Shown here one piece after another: positions 26,453-36,367 of a stretch of 64,000 nt of DNA. The number at the start of each line of letters is the position of its first letter. The first letter of the stretch is position 1. The DNA comes from a virus: positions 1 through 64,000 of the IMG/VR virus record IMGVR_UViG_3300048592_001371. The stretch is one strand, 5' to 3'. Below the pieces are notes generated by a model. The model saw nothing but the letters and a program-made list of their open reading frames with translations. It made no database searches and had not been told where the DNA came from. The position numbers were made by a program, and so were the translations under genes.

Positions 26453-28288
26453 ATGGCCTCGATCAATTTCATTGACACAGTAACGCATCTGCCGTCTCAT
26501 TGGGCTAACGCTGTAGACGCTCTCGTCTATGACGTTTTCTCAGGAGCCGCGACACAGACCCAGGCGCGTGCTGCGCTGGGAATAGGAACTCTTGCTCTGC
26601 AAAATGCCTCAGCCGCGAACATTACCGGCGGGGTAATCAACAACGTCAACATTGGTCAAGTTACGCCCTGCACAGGCAACTTCTCCATTCTGCAAGTCCA
26701 AAACGATCCGATCAACATCCTCGATGTAGCCAACAAGAAGTACGTCGATAACACCTTCCTGGCTGTTCAGCCGATCATCACCCAGGCCCTGTTGCATTTC
26801 GGGGACAACAACATCCACGTAACCTCTGCGCAGAAGACGATGCTCAACGGCCTCATAGTAGGCTCGGTTGAGATCAACATGCTGCAGGGTGTTAGTGGAA
26901 ATGTCCAATCCCAGATAGATTCGCTGGTTGCTCTACAGCCGCTGTACGTAGAGGTAGCCGGCGATGTGATGTCGGGTGATTTGCACATCCAGAAAACCAG
27001 CCCGGTATTCTGTCTGAAGAATACGATCGCTGGAACGGTTCAGTGTTTGACGCTTCGAGTCGATGGCGGAACAGAATACTTCTACGTCGGGTACAACGGT
27101 GGCCCACCTAACGCTACCGATCCGGTGACATTGATCGGAGCCTACGCAACGCGGGTTGTAATCGGCGGATACACGGAAGATGACGGAGTAACGGATTTCC
27201 AGATTCACCGAGATACGCTGCTGGATGGTAATCTGACATTCACGGCAGCAAAGACAATTGACTTGGTATCCTCTTCGAGAATCGTCAATTCGCCCAATCC
27301 TGTGAACCCGTTCGACGTGGCAACAAAGGACTACGTCGATACCGTTTCGTATTTAGGACCAGCCGCAGCACCTGTACAGGACGCAATGGATCTGGTCAAC
27401 GTGCCCCAAGCGCAGACAGCGGATAAGCAGATGCGCTTGGCTGAGAACCAAGGAAGCATCTACCGTTACGACGCACAAGCAATCGATCCTCCGGTGGGTA
27501 CTGACGTTATTCAGCCAGCGTTTGGAATAGGACGTTGGTTCAAGATGTCGACGTCGATTCCCTCGCATAATGGACTGACAGGGTTGCAAGGTGGCGTCTC
27601 TGGAGAAATGTTCCACTTCGACAACGCGGAACACACCTATCTGTCGACGCTGGTTTCGCAAGCTGTTCCCGTAGGTTACTTCTCCGGCATTACGTCAAAC
27701 ATTCAAACGCAGCTTGACGGAAAACTGGACACAGGGGATTTCGGAGCTGCTAGCGCGGGTGATTACTTGTTCTTCAACGGCACGAACTGGATTGCCAATT
27801 CCGTCATCCAGAACGTTGGCGGTGGCACGATCATTATCGATCCAGTCGAGTTCATCGTCAAGCAAGGGTCGAACAAGATATATCTGGACAGCACGAGCCA
27901 ATTGCGTTTGGACTGCGACGGTGCAATTCCCTTCCGGTTGAATGCCGCGGGCAGCGAAAGATTGCGTATCAGCTCGACGGGCGCCTGGGGCCTAGGTGGT
28001 GCCAACTTTGGCAACCTCGGCCAAGTAATGACTTCGAATGGAGTAGGCTCTCCGCCGACGTGGCAGAACGCGGGTACAGCAACGCTGGCGTATGAACATG
28101 TCCAGGCAGTTGCAGCTACCTCGTGGGTATTGAGCCACGGTTACGGAACAGAAAAACACGTCATTTCGATCTACGACAGCACGGGTAACGCCATGATCCC
28201 GCAAAACGTGCAGATCACAGACGCAAACACTTTAAACATTACGTTCTCCTCTGCGCAAGCCGGAAGAGCATTCGTAGTATTCTTCTAA
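26453..28288 (+). CDS. tail fibre, shared-N-terminus family, copy 4
   Basis: A 611-residue fibre with the shared attachment domain (IDTVTHLPSHWANAVDALVY), repeated shaft segments (VNMLQGVSGNVQSQIDSL-like, NIQTQLDGKLDTGDFGAAS), and a tip domain related to copy 3 (WVLSHGYGTEKHVISIYDST). AAGGAAA lies upstream. The 70 bases before it contain TTAATTTTATAG, an AT-rich stretch that might be a promoter. Confidence 0.78.
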   Translation: MASINFIDTVTHLPSHWANAVDALVYDVFSGAATQTQARAALGIGTLALQNASAANITGGVINNVNIGQVTPCTGNFSILQVQNDPINILDVANKKYVDNTFLAVQPIITQALLHFGDNNIHVTSAQKTMLNGLIVGSVEINMLQGVSGNVQSQIDSLVALQPLYVEVAGDVMSGDLHIQKTSPVFCLKNTIAGTVQCLTLRVDGGTEYFYVGYNGGPPNATDPVTLIGAYATRVVIGGYTEDDGVTDFQIHRDTLLDGNLTFTAAKTIDLVSSSRIVNSPNPVNPFDVATKDYVDTVSYLGPAAAPVQDAMDLVNVPQAQTADKQMRLAENQGSIYRYDAQAIDPPVGTDVIQPAFGIGRWFKMSTSIPSHNGLTGLQGGVSGEMFHFDNAEHTYLSTLVSQAVPVGYFSGITSNIQTQLDGKLDTGDFGAASAGDYLFFNGTNWIANSVIQNVGGGTIIIDPVEFIVKQGSNKIYLDSTSQLRLDCDGAIPFRLNAAGSERLRISSTGAWGLGGANFGNLGQVMTSNGVGSPPTWQNAGTATLAYEHVQAVAATSWVLSHGYGTEKHVISIYDSTGNAMIPQNVQITDANTLNITFSSAQAGRAFVVFF

Positions 28289-28336
28289 GTCGCCTCTTTG
28301 GCAGCATACCGACTCTAATCCTTCTGGAGAAAACAC

Positions 28337-30367
28337 ATGCGTATCATAGGTAATATCGTACTGCCAACAGATGGCTCGGCAGAGATTCAGAATCTGATCA
28401 TCGAACGTCGGGTATCGAACCCGTCGTTCAATGCGGCAGAAGAAGGCCGTGCCATATACAACACCACAAGCAAGGTGGTGTCCTTCAACAACGGAACATC
28501 GTATGTCGATCTGGCGGCGGCCGGTGCGGTTCAGACCGAGATCGATGCAATCGAAACATCGCTGGGTACTGGCGTCAACGCCAGCGGCGTGTTTGTTTCC
28601 GGTTCGTTTGTTGGTGCCGCCTTCGGCGTTGCCCCGACAGACTTTACCGATGCGATCAACAAGGTTGCGGCCTACGCCGGTTTGCACGACACCCTGTCCG
28701 AGCTGGACGACGTCAATCTTACCGGCCTCGCCGACAAGAACCTGCTGTACTACGACAACGGTACAAGCGAGTGGAAGAACGGTGCCGCCGGTGCGACAAC
28801 GGGCGTGCAGGCCTATGACGCAGATCTGACCACAATGGCTGGTTTCGCACCGGCCGTGGACAGCTCGGAAATCACAGGCCCGATTACCCGCAACGGCTTG
28901 AACGACATCATGGTCGGCACAGGTGGAGCGGAAGGTTCGCGCTGGACACTGAAACGTGGTGCCGCGGCTCGCACTTCTCTGGGTATGGGCGACATTGCCA
29001 TTCACGATGACGCCGAGTATGTGCGTGTGGATGGTACAAACGCCCTGACGGCCAACCTGAATGCGGGTGGATTCCAAATCTCCAGTTTGGCTGCGCCGAC
29101 CGTTTCCACACATGCTGCGACCAAGGGCTATGTTGATAGCCTGATCTCCGGTCTGAAGTGGAAAGCGTCGGTTCGCGTTGCAACAACCGGTGACATCTCG
29201 CTCAGCGGCACGCAGACAATCGACGGCGTTGCAGTCATCGCTGGAGATCGTGTTTTGGTTCGCGCGCAGACTTCGGGTGGTGGCGCAGCCGATAACGGTA
29301 TCTACGTGGTTGCAGCTGGTGCTTGGTCGCGCGCCACCGACGCCGACGATGCTGCAGAAGTTGTGAATGCCTCGGTCTTCGTGGAAGAAGGCACGACCTA
29401 CGGTGACACCGGTTGGACATGTACTACGAACGCCCCGGTAGTGATCGGCACGACCAACCTCGACTTCGCTCAGTTCACCGGTGCGGCTTCTTTCACCGCC
29501 GGCATTGGCTTGTCGCAAGTTGGCAACGTCGTGAACGTGAACGTGGGTGCTGGTATCGTTGAACTGCCGTCGGACGAGATCGGTATCGATCTGTACGATG
29601 CCTCGACCGGTGCTATCATCCTGACCGCGGACGGTTCCACTCGCGGTACTGGCGCAGCAACCAAACTGCACCTGTTGCTGGATCTGGGTGGTAACGGCCG
29701 TCTGGTGCAATCGGCCAACGGCTTGAAGGTCACGACCAATACCATTACGGAGAATGAGCTGACCGCTTCGGTGGCCGGCGCAGGTCTGAGTGGTGGTAAC
29801 GGTACGGCCCTATCGGTCAATGCCGGAGCCGGACTGGGAATTTCCGGAGACGACGTCATTATTGCTACCGGCGGTGTTACGGGTGCAATGCTTGATTCGG
29901 CTATCGCGGGCGCTGGCCTGGTGTTCAACGCGAACGTCCTGGACGTGAACGTGGGTGCTGGCCTGGCAATCTCTGCCGATCAGGTGATCATCAGCACAGG
30001 TGGCGTTACCAATGCGATGCTGGCCAACTCGGCGGTGTCCTTGGGTGCCGATTCCGGTTCGGGCACTGTTTCGCTCGGTGGCACACTGACGGTGACGGGT
30101 GGCGCGGGTATTGCGTCCAGCGTATCCGGCAGCACTGTGACACTGTCCCTGGAGCAGGCTGGTCTGTACTATCTGTACTCCGGTGCCTCCTCGGTGTCGC
30201 ATACAGTGACACACAACCTGGGTCAGAAGTATTGCAACGTGACAGTGGTTGATGGCAGCGACAACGTCGTTATCCCGCTGGGTATTAGCTATGTCGACAA
30301 CAACTCGTTGACGGTTACCTTCAGCGTAGCTACAGCGTGTAAGGTGGTTGTGACTGGCGTGGCCTAA
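28337..30367 (+). CDS. tail fibre without shared N-terminus
   Basis: A 676-residue fibre starting MRIIGNIVLPTDGSAEIQN. Residues about 275-390 carry a module common in phage fibres (SLSGTQTIDGVAVIAGDRV, ADNGIYVVAAGAWSRATDAD) that is also in the giant fibre at 30455. Repeats of VNVGAGLxIxxDxVxIxTGGVT form the shaft from about 400. The tip (YLYSGASSVSHTVTHNLGQK, VIPLGISYVDNNSLTVTF) matches copies 3 and 4 above. GGAG lies before the ATG, and a GC-rich hairpin follows the stop. Confidence 0.8.
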   Translation: MRIIGNIVLPTDGSAEIQNLIIERRVSNPSFNAAEEGRAIYNTTSKVVSFNNGTSYVDLAAAGAVQTEIDAIETSLGTGVNASGVFVSGSFVGAAFGVAPTDFTDAINKVAAYAGLHDTLSELDDVNLTGLADKNLLYYDNGTSEWKNGAAGATTGVQAYDADLTTMAGFAPAVDSSEITGPITRNGLNDIMVGTGGAEGSRWTLKRGAAARTSLGMGDIAIHDDAEYVRVDGTNALTANLNAGGFQISSLAAPTVSTHAATKGYVDSLISGLKWKASVRVATTGDISLSGTQTIDGVAVIAGDRVLVRAQTSGGGAADNGIYVVAAGAWSRATDADDAAEVVNASVFVEEGTTYGDTGWTCTTNAPVVIGTTNLDFAQFTGAASFTAGIGLSQVGNVVNVNVGAGIVELPSDEIGIDLYDASTGAIILTADGSTRGTGAATKLHLLLDLGGNGRLVQSANGLKVTTNTITENELTASVAGAGLSGGNGTALSVNAGAGLGISGDDVIIATGGVTGAMLDSAIAGAGLVFNANVLDVNVGAGLAISADQVIISTGGVTNAMLANSAVSLGADSGSGTVSLGGTLTVTGGAGIASSVSGSTVTLSLEQAGLYYLYSGASSVSHTVTHNLGQKYCNVTVVDGSDNVVIPLGISYVDNNSLTVTFSVATACKVVVTGVA

Positions 30368-30379
30368 TAGGGAGTAAGA

Positions 30380-30403
30380 GGTGGGCTGGGAAACCAGCCC
30401 ACC
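30380..30403 (+). terminator. GNRA hairpin after fibre gene
   Basis: GGTGGGCTGG and CCAGCCCACC form a perfect 10-bp GC-rich stem with a GAAA tetraloop. The following bases (CTTCCCATC) are only weakly T-rich, so it may be a terminator or an mRNA-stabilising hairpin. Confidence 0.65.
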
Positions 30404-30454
30404 CTTCCCATCAACGAATTCCGAATTTCATGCAGTGAACGGAGATAGAACGTC

Positions 30455-33400
30455 ATGGAAATTGATAGCCCTAAGGTACGAGAGGGTACTGGCGTAACGA
30501 ACCTGACAGCTCCTTCTGGTGCTAATCTGCCGACGATAGACATCTCGATCGGCGAGCTGTTCTACAAAACAGGAGCTGGCGCGGGCTTCTACGGAGCCGA
30601 CGGTAGTGTCTTCTCCCGATTCATCTACGAGAGCGAGCTTTCGGCTCACGCGGGCGATGCGGCATTGCATCTGACCGTGGGCCAGAATTCGTTCCTCGAC
30701 GCCATCACGGTTAGCTCCGCAGAAGTGAACTATTTGTCCGGTGTGACGAGCAACGTACAAACGCAGCTGACCGGGAAGCTGAATCTATCCGGTGGTACGA
30801 TGACGGGAGCACTCACTCTGAGTGCCGACCCGACTCTTGCGTTGCACGCTGCGACAAAACAGTACGTCGATTCCTTGGTTGGGGGCGGTGGAACCGTTAC
30901 TTCGGTGGCGGCGACGGCTCCCATCGCCGGGTTGACCGTCTCTGGCAGCCCTATTACTGGAGCGGGCACGCTAGTCTTTGCTCTAGCAAACGACCTTGCA
31001 GCTCTCGAAGGATTGTCAGGTAATGGAATAGCGGTACGCTCCGCGTCCGATACCTGGGTGCAACGCAGCCTCATAGGGACAAACGACCAAATCTCCGTGC
31101 AAGACGGGAACGGCGTTGGTGGTAACCCCACCCTCAGCATAGCGGACAATCCCATTCTGCCAGGCACGGGAGCCGTGACGGTGCCGATCGGGACGGCCGC
31201 TCAGCAGCCGGGTTCTCCTGTCAATGGCATGATTCGGTACAACTCAACGGACGACAAGTTCGAAGTCCGTGAGGCTGGCGCGTGGGCTCCTGTCACCGGT
31301 GGTGGCATACTGGAGCAATACACGGCTACGGCTACAGCAAGCCAGACCGTGGTGAACCTGCCTTGGTCGTACTCGACGGGTGCGAATCAGATCCTGGTGT
31401 GGATCGAAGGTGTCAAACAAGTCACCTCTGTGGATTTCACCGAGACAAGCAGCACCTCGATCACATTCGGCACCGGCCTGGCACTAGGCGACCGGATCGA
31501 GGTCATCAAACACGTCAAATCCAACGTCGTTACTTTGCCGGATGTCGGTACTCCAGGTACTTATACACAAGTCACAACGGATTCCAAAGGCCGTGTGACC
31601 AGCGGTGCGAACCCAACAACGCTCGCGGGTTATGGCATCACGGATGCGGCACCTATCAGCCACGTCAGCGACGAAACAATCCACTTAACCTCTGGTCAGA
31701 ATACGTGGATTGACGCGATCACCGCCACCTCGGCAGAAGTGAACTATCTGTCGGGTGTGACGAGCAGTATCCAGACGCAGTTGAACAACAAGCAGGCCAT
31801 CCTGGGTTACACCGCGGAAGACGCAGCCAACAAGAACGCAGTCAACGGATATGCCGGTCTCGATGGTAGTGGCAAGATCAGTTCGTCGCAATTGCCGTCG
31901 ATTGCCATAACGGATACGTTCGTGGTTGCTTCGCAGGTTGCCATGTTGGCGCTGACTGCGCAGACGGGTGACGTAGCGGTTCGCACAGACGAGAACAAGT
32001 CCTACATTCTTCAAGGTACTGATCCTACCAACCTTGCTCACTGGCAGGAATTGCTGACACCGACGGATTCGGTAGCGTCCGTGAATGGCATGACGGGTGT
32101 CGTTACGATCAGCACGATCACCGGCAATGCTGGTTCTGCAACGATTCTGCAAACGGGACGCACTATCGGAATGACAGGCGACGTGACGTGGACCAGCGCC
32201 TCCTTCGATGGTTCTGGTAACGTCACGGGTTCTTCTACTCTGGCAAACTCCGGCGTCTCTCCCGGAACATACACCTCCGTGACGGTCGATGCCAAGGGTC
32301 GTGTGACTTCCGGTTCCAATCCAGGTGGTGGCACGTTTGCGGACGGAACGGCCGGTTCACCCAGTATTACCTTCACTGCCGATACAGACACAGGTTTCTA
32401 CCGCCAAGCTGCGAACACGATTGGAGTAGCGGCGGGCGGAATCGAGATAGGGCGTCTGTACAACAATGGTGGATACGGACAATTCCTGGTCAACGACACC
32501 AACCCGAACCCGTCTCGTCCGATATATAGCGCGGTTGGCTTTGGCACTACCGGCTTCCACATCGGTAGCGCGACTTATGCGGGTATCTCGATCCAAGGAA
32601 CAATGCGCCTGACAGTAGATAACACCGGGGCTGGCGTTAATGGCACCTTGAGCTGCAATGCTTTCACGGGTGGCGAAATCTCGATGAAGCCTGGCATAAG
32701 CAATCCAGCGTATGGTGTAACGATCGAGGCCGGAGAGAATTCTGCTTCGGGGAACACGTCGGGAACGGTGTCGATCAAAGGTGGCTCTGGCGCGACGTGG
32801 AACGCTCACGGTGGTTCTGTCCTACTCAGAGGTGGCGTGGCAGGCGCTACGAACCGCAACTCAGGTGATGTGAACATTGAGACTCCGGTTCCTACAGGCT
32901 CCGGCAATGCTGGTAACATCTACATTCGTACGAATAACGTCCTGCGCTTCCGTATCAATGAATCAGGAGCCTTGGGTGTAGGTGTTGGCGCAAGCTACGG
33001 CAGTACGGGGCAGGTTCTTACGTCCCAGGGTACTAACTCGATTCCCATCTGGAGCACCATTTCGTCCACGCCGGCTGGTTCCAATACGGAGATTCAGTAC
33101 AACAACGCGGGAGCGTTTGGTGCCAGCTCCTACCACGCCTGGAATAACACTACTCGTGTGCTGACAGTTGCGGGCCCTGATTCGACAACGGCTACCATAG
33201 AAAACTTGACTGGCGACCAAAGACACCTTCTGATTAAAGCTGGAACGGCTGGGGCTAGCATGAATGGTGGCAACCTATCATTGCAGGCTACTGCTGGTTT
33301 GGCCGGTTCCAATGGTGGTAACGTCTTAATTACGGCCGGCGATGCTACTCTGGCTGTCGCGAACGTAGGCAAGATAGTGCTGCAGGCCGGATTGGCACCC

Positions 33401-34735
33401 TCCGGTAGCTCCACCGGGTACATCCAACTGGCCACATCAGCAGCTAACGCTTCCGTAAGTAGGTTGGTCATCAATCAAAACGGCTCGTGGTCCCTCGGTA
33501 ACCCAGGTGCCGGCACTGGTACAGCGGGGCAGTATTTTCAATCCGCTGGCTCCGGATCCCCGCCAACGTGGCAGTCATTCCCGACGACTGTGGCTGGATA
33601 TGGTATCACCGACGTCTATACCAAGACCGAGGTGGACAGTCTCATCACGGGACTTGATTTCAAAGCTTCTGTCCGTGTAGCTACTACGGCTCCGATTACG
33701 CTGTCGGGCACGCAGACAATCGACGGTGTTTCCGTGATTGCCGGTGACAGGGTACTCGTCAAGGATCAGGGAACGGCTTCCGAGAACGGCATTTACGTCT
33801 GCGCGGCCGGGTCCTGGTCACGGTCTACAGACGCGGACGTCAGTGCCGAAGTCACTACGGGAATGTATGTCTTCGTCAGCGAAGGTACATCGAACGCAGA
33901 TTCGGGCTGGGTGTTGTCGACCAATGACGCAATCACGTTAGGAACAACGGGTTTGACCTTCGTCCAGTTCAACGGCTTGGGGCAGATCACTGCGGGGGCC
34001 GGTCTTACCAAGACTGGCAACCAGTTGGACATCGTTACGGCCTCCTCTTCCCGTATCGTGGTAAACGCCAATGACATCGATCTGGCGACTACGGGTGTTG
34101 GCGCGGGAACGTACAATTCGTTGACCGTTGACGTGTATGGACGCGTAACGGCTGGTTCCAATCCGACGACACTTGCTGGGTACGGAATCACCGACGCACA
34201 GGGACTTGACACTACTCTGACTGCGCTGGCTGCGTTCAACACCAACGGTCTGATGGTGCAAACGGCTGCGGACACGTTCAACGCCAGAACACTGACAGGT
34301 ACGGCCAATCGCATCACCATTACGAACGGTGATGGTGTATCGGGCAACCCCGTGTTCGACATTGGTACAGACGTCGTGACGTTGACAGGCACGCAAACGC
34401 TGACCAACAAGACGATGACCAACGCTGACAATACGGCCCAAACGCTGACGGACGCGGCAACCATCAGTTGGGATATGAACAGCGGTGGTATTGCTACTGT
34501 GACGCTGGGTGGAAACCGGACGATGGCGGCGCCGACCAATCTCAAGAAAGGCACGTACATCTTGAAGGTGATTCAGGACGGTACGGGTAGCAGAACATTG
34601 GCCTGGAACGCGGTCTTCAAGTGGGCCAGCGGCACGGCACCTACTCTGTCGACAGCGGCCGGCACGGTGGACATACTGACATTCGTGTGCGACGGTACGA
34701 ACATGTACGGAAGCATTGTCAAGGCATTCTCTTAA
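30455..34735 (+). CDS. giant tail fibre
   Basis: A 1426-residue fibre, the longest gene in the window. It repeats ITVSSAEVNYLSGVTSNVQT-type and LALHAATKQYVDSL segments and NPTTLAGYGITDA segments, all common in long fibre shafts. Residues about 1065-1180 hold the TLSGTQTIDGVSVIAGDRV module shared with the preceding fibre. The C-terminus (VTLTGTQTLTNKTMTNADNT, then GGIATVTLGGNRTMAAPTNL) is a widespread phage fibre tip. GGAG precedes the ATG. Likely the main long fibre. Confidence 0.85.
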   Translation: MEIDSPKVREGTGVTNLTAPSGANLPTIDISIGELFYKTGAGAGFYGADGSVFSRFIYESELSAHAGDAALHLTVGQNSFLDAITVSSAEVNYLSGVTSNVQTQLTGKLNLSGGTMTGALTLSADPTLALHAATKQYVDSLVGGGGTVTSVAATAPIAGLTVSGSPITGAGTLVFALANDLAALEGLSGNGIAVRSASDTWVQRSLIGTNDQISVQDGNGVGGNPTLSIADNPILPGTGAVTVPIGTAAQQPGSPVNGMIRYNSTDDKFEVREAGAWAPVTGGGILEQYTATATASQTVVNLPWSYSTGANQILVWIEGVKQVTSVDFTETSSTSITFGTGLALGDRIEVIKHVKSNVVTLPDVGTPGTYTQVTTDSKGRVTSGANPTTLAGYGITDAAPISHVSDETIHLTSGQNTWIDAITATSAEVNYLSGVTSSIQTQLNNKQAILGYTAEDAANKNAVNGYAGLDGSGKISSSQLPSIAITDTFVVASQVAMLALTAQTGDVAVRTDENKSYILQGTDPTNLAHWQELLTPTDSVASVNGMTGVVTISTITGNAGSATILQTGRTIGMTGDVTWTSASFDGSGNVTGSSTLANSGVSPGTYTSVTVDAKGRVTSGSNPGGGTFADGTAGSPSITFTADTDTGFYRQAANTIGVAAGGIEIGRLYNNGGYGQFLVNDTNPNPSRPIYSAVGFGTTGFHIGSATYAGISIQGTMRLTVDNTGAGVNGTLSCNAFTGGEISMKPGISNPAYGVTIEAGENSASGNTSGTVSIKGGSGATWNAHGGSVLLRGGVAGATNRNSGDVNIETPVPTGSGNAGNIYIRTNNVLRFRINESGALGVGVGASYGSTGQVLTSQGTNSIPIWSTISSTPAGSNTEIQYNNAGAFGASSYHAWNNTTRVLTVAGPDSTTATIENLTGDQRHLLIKAGTAGASMNGGNLSLQATAGLAGSNGGNVLITAGDATLAVANVGKIVLQAGLAPSGSSTGYIQLATSAANASVSRLVINQNGSWSLGNPGAGTGTAGQYFQSAGSGSPPTWQSFPTTVAGYGITDVYTKTEVDSLITGLDFKASVRVATTAPITLSGTQTIDGVSVIAGDRVLVKDQGTASENGIYVCAAGSWSRSTDADVSAEVTTGMYVFVSEGTSNADSGWVLSTNDAITLGTTGLTFVQFNGLGQITAGAGLTKTGNQLDIVTASSSRIVVNANDIDLATTGVGAGTYNSLTVDVYGRVTAGSNPTTLAGYGITDAQGLDTTLTALAAFNTNGLMVQTAADTFNARTLTGTANRITITNGDGVSGNPVFDIGTDVVTLTGTQTLTNKTMTNADNTAQTLTDAATISWDMNSGGIATVTLGGNRTMAAPTNLKKGTYILKVIQDGTGSRTLAWNAVFKWASGTAPTLSTAAGTVDILTFVCDGTNMYGSIVKAFS

Positions 34736-34752
34736 TAGCAACTGGAGGTATC

Positions 34753-35229
34753 ATGCAGAAAAGATACTGGAGAACATTGGGTGGGCTGGACGCGTATCTT
34801 GGCCAGTCGTTCAAGAACGACGATGGTACGAGTTACCCCGCGAATTGGTTGTCGCTGTCTAGCCCAGAAGAGAAACTGGCTATAGGTCTGCAGGAAATAG
34901 TTGAGGAAGTTGTGGAAGAGCCTCCGACACCCGCAACAGCCTTGGAGCTGATCGAAAACGCCAAGAATGCCAAGTTGGCAGGAGTCGTTTCGTGGAATGG
35001 TTATTTCTTTCCTGCGAATCCGATGTTCCAAGCACAGATAACAGGACTTGTACTCTCCTTCCGGGAAGGTATCCTGCCTGCGGATAGTCAGGTTGAAGTG
35101 CGAACAGCGGATAACGTGACCTTGATGCTGACCAAGGCCCAACTCCTAGAACTGTCTGGCGTTCTGTTGCAATACGTTCGGCAGGCTTACAAAGACGCTT
35201 GGGATGCGATCGACGCTTTAGCAGTCTAA
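34753..35229 (+). CDS. tail fibre assembly-like protein, DUF4376-like
   Basis: A 158-residue protein. The C-terminal half follows the DUF4376-type pattern found beside fibre genes: AGVVSWNGYFFPANPMFQAQ, an aromatic Trp/Tyr pair, and a final helix (LLQYVRQAYKDAWDAIDAL). The ATG at 34753 has CTGGAGG upstream; the frame is open earlier but runs through the giant fibre. Proteins of this type probably act as fibre chaperones or tip adaptors. Confidence 0.6.
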   Translation: MQKRYWRTLGGLDAYLGQSFKNDDGTSYPANWLSLSSPEEKLAIGLQEIVEEVVEEPPTPATALELIENAKNAKLAGVVSWNGYFFPANPMFQAQITGLVLSFREGILPADSQVEVRTADNVTLMLTKAQLLELSGVLLQYVRQAYKDAWDAIDALAV

Positions 35230-35238
35230 GGTGATACG

Positions 35239-36021
35239 ATGCTTCTGAATCCCATAGCATTTTGGTCGCCTGAAGTAGCGCCGACAAGTTTCGTATTCAA
35301 CGCGACAATCGCGTCCAACATCTACAATTACAACATAAAGTCTGCGGCCATAGCAGCCGGATGGAATCAGATATTACCCTTAACCGCTAACATCGCTATC
35401 AACAGCGGTATCTTTGTCGGTTCCACCTCCCCGGGAACACCAGCCTTCGATACTGGAATAACCTTCCCTGTAGGCAGTACGCTCGCGCTCATAAATCTGG
35501 GACGCATACAAGGGAAGGGTGGACAAGGAGGTTACGGGGCCGTTAGCTACAACGCCGCGAATGGATCTGCGGGTGGTACGGCGCTACGTGCTCAATACGC
35601 CATTTCCATTACCAACGGTAGTGGTTTAATATACGGAGGTGGCGGTGGCGGTGGCGGTGGTAGCAAAGTCTACTTCATGTCAGGCGACAAAACCCCCACC
35701 TGTTCAGCTGATGGATTCGGCGGTGGTGGTGGCGGTGGCGGTCAAGGATTCGATGGTGGGGCTTACGGCACAGGCTGGCATCCATACAATAACGGAAATT
35801 CCGGTACGTACTCGGCAGCCGGTGGTGTGAACACAATCAACTGTAGCCCGGCTGGCGTTGGTGGTAGCGCGGGCTCCTCTGGAGCAAACGGTGGACATCA
35901 GGCGGGTTACTGCGGAATTCATTATTCGGCGGGAACCGGGGGACCAGCCGGGTATGCGGTAATAGGTAACTCGTACATCACTTGGTTATCGGTAGGTACT
36001 CGACTCGGTCCAATTATCTGA
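35239..36021 (+). CDS. polyglycine gp38-like receptor-binding adhesin
   Basis: A 260-residue adhesin. An N-terminal domain of about 120 residues is followed by glycine-rich motifs (runs of nine and eight glycines at about 133-141 and 158-165, then GGSAGSSGANGG) that would form a polyglycine-II sandwich as in T4-like gp38 adhesins. The end GPAGYAVIGNSYITWLSVGT is typical of glycine-rich tip proteins. The variable loops between glycine runs would contact the receptor. The first residues (MLLNPIAFWSPEV) match those of the propeller adhesin at 37661. AAGGTG lies before the ATG. Confidence 0.75.
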   Translation: MLLNPIAFWSPEVAPTSFVFNATIASNIYNYNIKSAAIAAGWNQILPLTANIAINSGIFVGSTSPGTPAFDTGITFPVGSTLALINLGRIQGKGGQGGYGAVSYNAANGSAGGTALRAQYAISITNGSGLIYGGGGGGGGGSKVYFMSGDKTPTCSADGFGGGGGGGGQGFDGGAYGTGWHPYNNGNSGTYSAAGGVNTINCSPAGVGGSAGSSGANGGHQAGYCGIHYSAGTGGPAGYAVIGNSYITWLSVGTRLGPII

Positions 36022-36031
36022 TAGGGAAATC

Positions 36032-36367
36032 ATGAATATCAAATGGCGAATCCTTGAATTGAATAAGGCTACTGGAAGTATCGTTGTCAATTTCTTCGAC
36101 GACACATTACTACCCGTAGGAGTTTCTTACAACTTTGATCTTCCAATCACAAACGGAGCCTTGCCCTCTGAAGAAGCTATCAAGGCTATGGTAAACGCTC
36201 AGATACCAATGCATATCTTCGATCGTATTGTTCAGCTACAATCGACAATAGACTCGACTTCGGTCGAAGAAATGATGTCCAAGACATACATAGCTGAGCC
36301 GCCCATCGGAGATATTCCGCCAATTGAAGTAATAGTGCAGCCAGCAATCGGGGTTGAGAATGTCTAG
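36032..36367 (+). CDS. hypothetical adhesin-associated protein
   Basis: A 111-residue protein of unknown function between the polyglycine adhesin and a hypothetical gene. The N-terminal half looks beta-rich (ITKWRILELN-like, GSIVVNFFDDTLLPVGVSYN), the rest helical then proline-rich. Proteins of this kind lie next to fibre tips and may be chaperones. It overlaps the next gene by 8 bases. AGGGA precedes the ATG. Confidence 0.5.
   Translation: MNIKWRILELNKATGSIVVNFFDDTLLPVGVSYNFDLPITNGALPSEEAIKAMVNAQIPMHIFDRIVQLQSTIDSTSVEEMMSKTYIAEPPIGDIPPIEVIVQPAIGVENV

Noticed and set aside
28232-29710. A 492-codon minus-strand open frame over a fibre gene
   Set aside because: The plus-strand fibre has clear family repeats and signals; the antisense frame is low-complexity and lacks a start signal.
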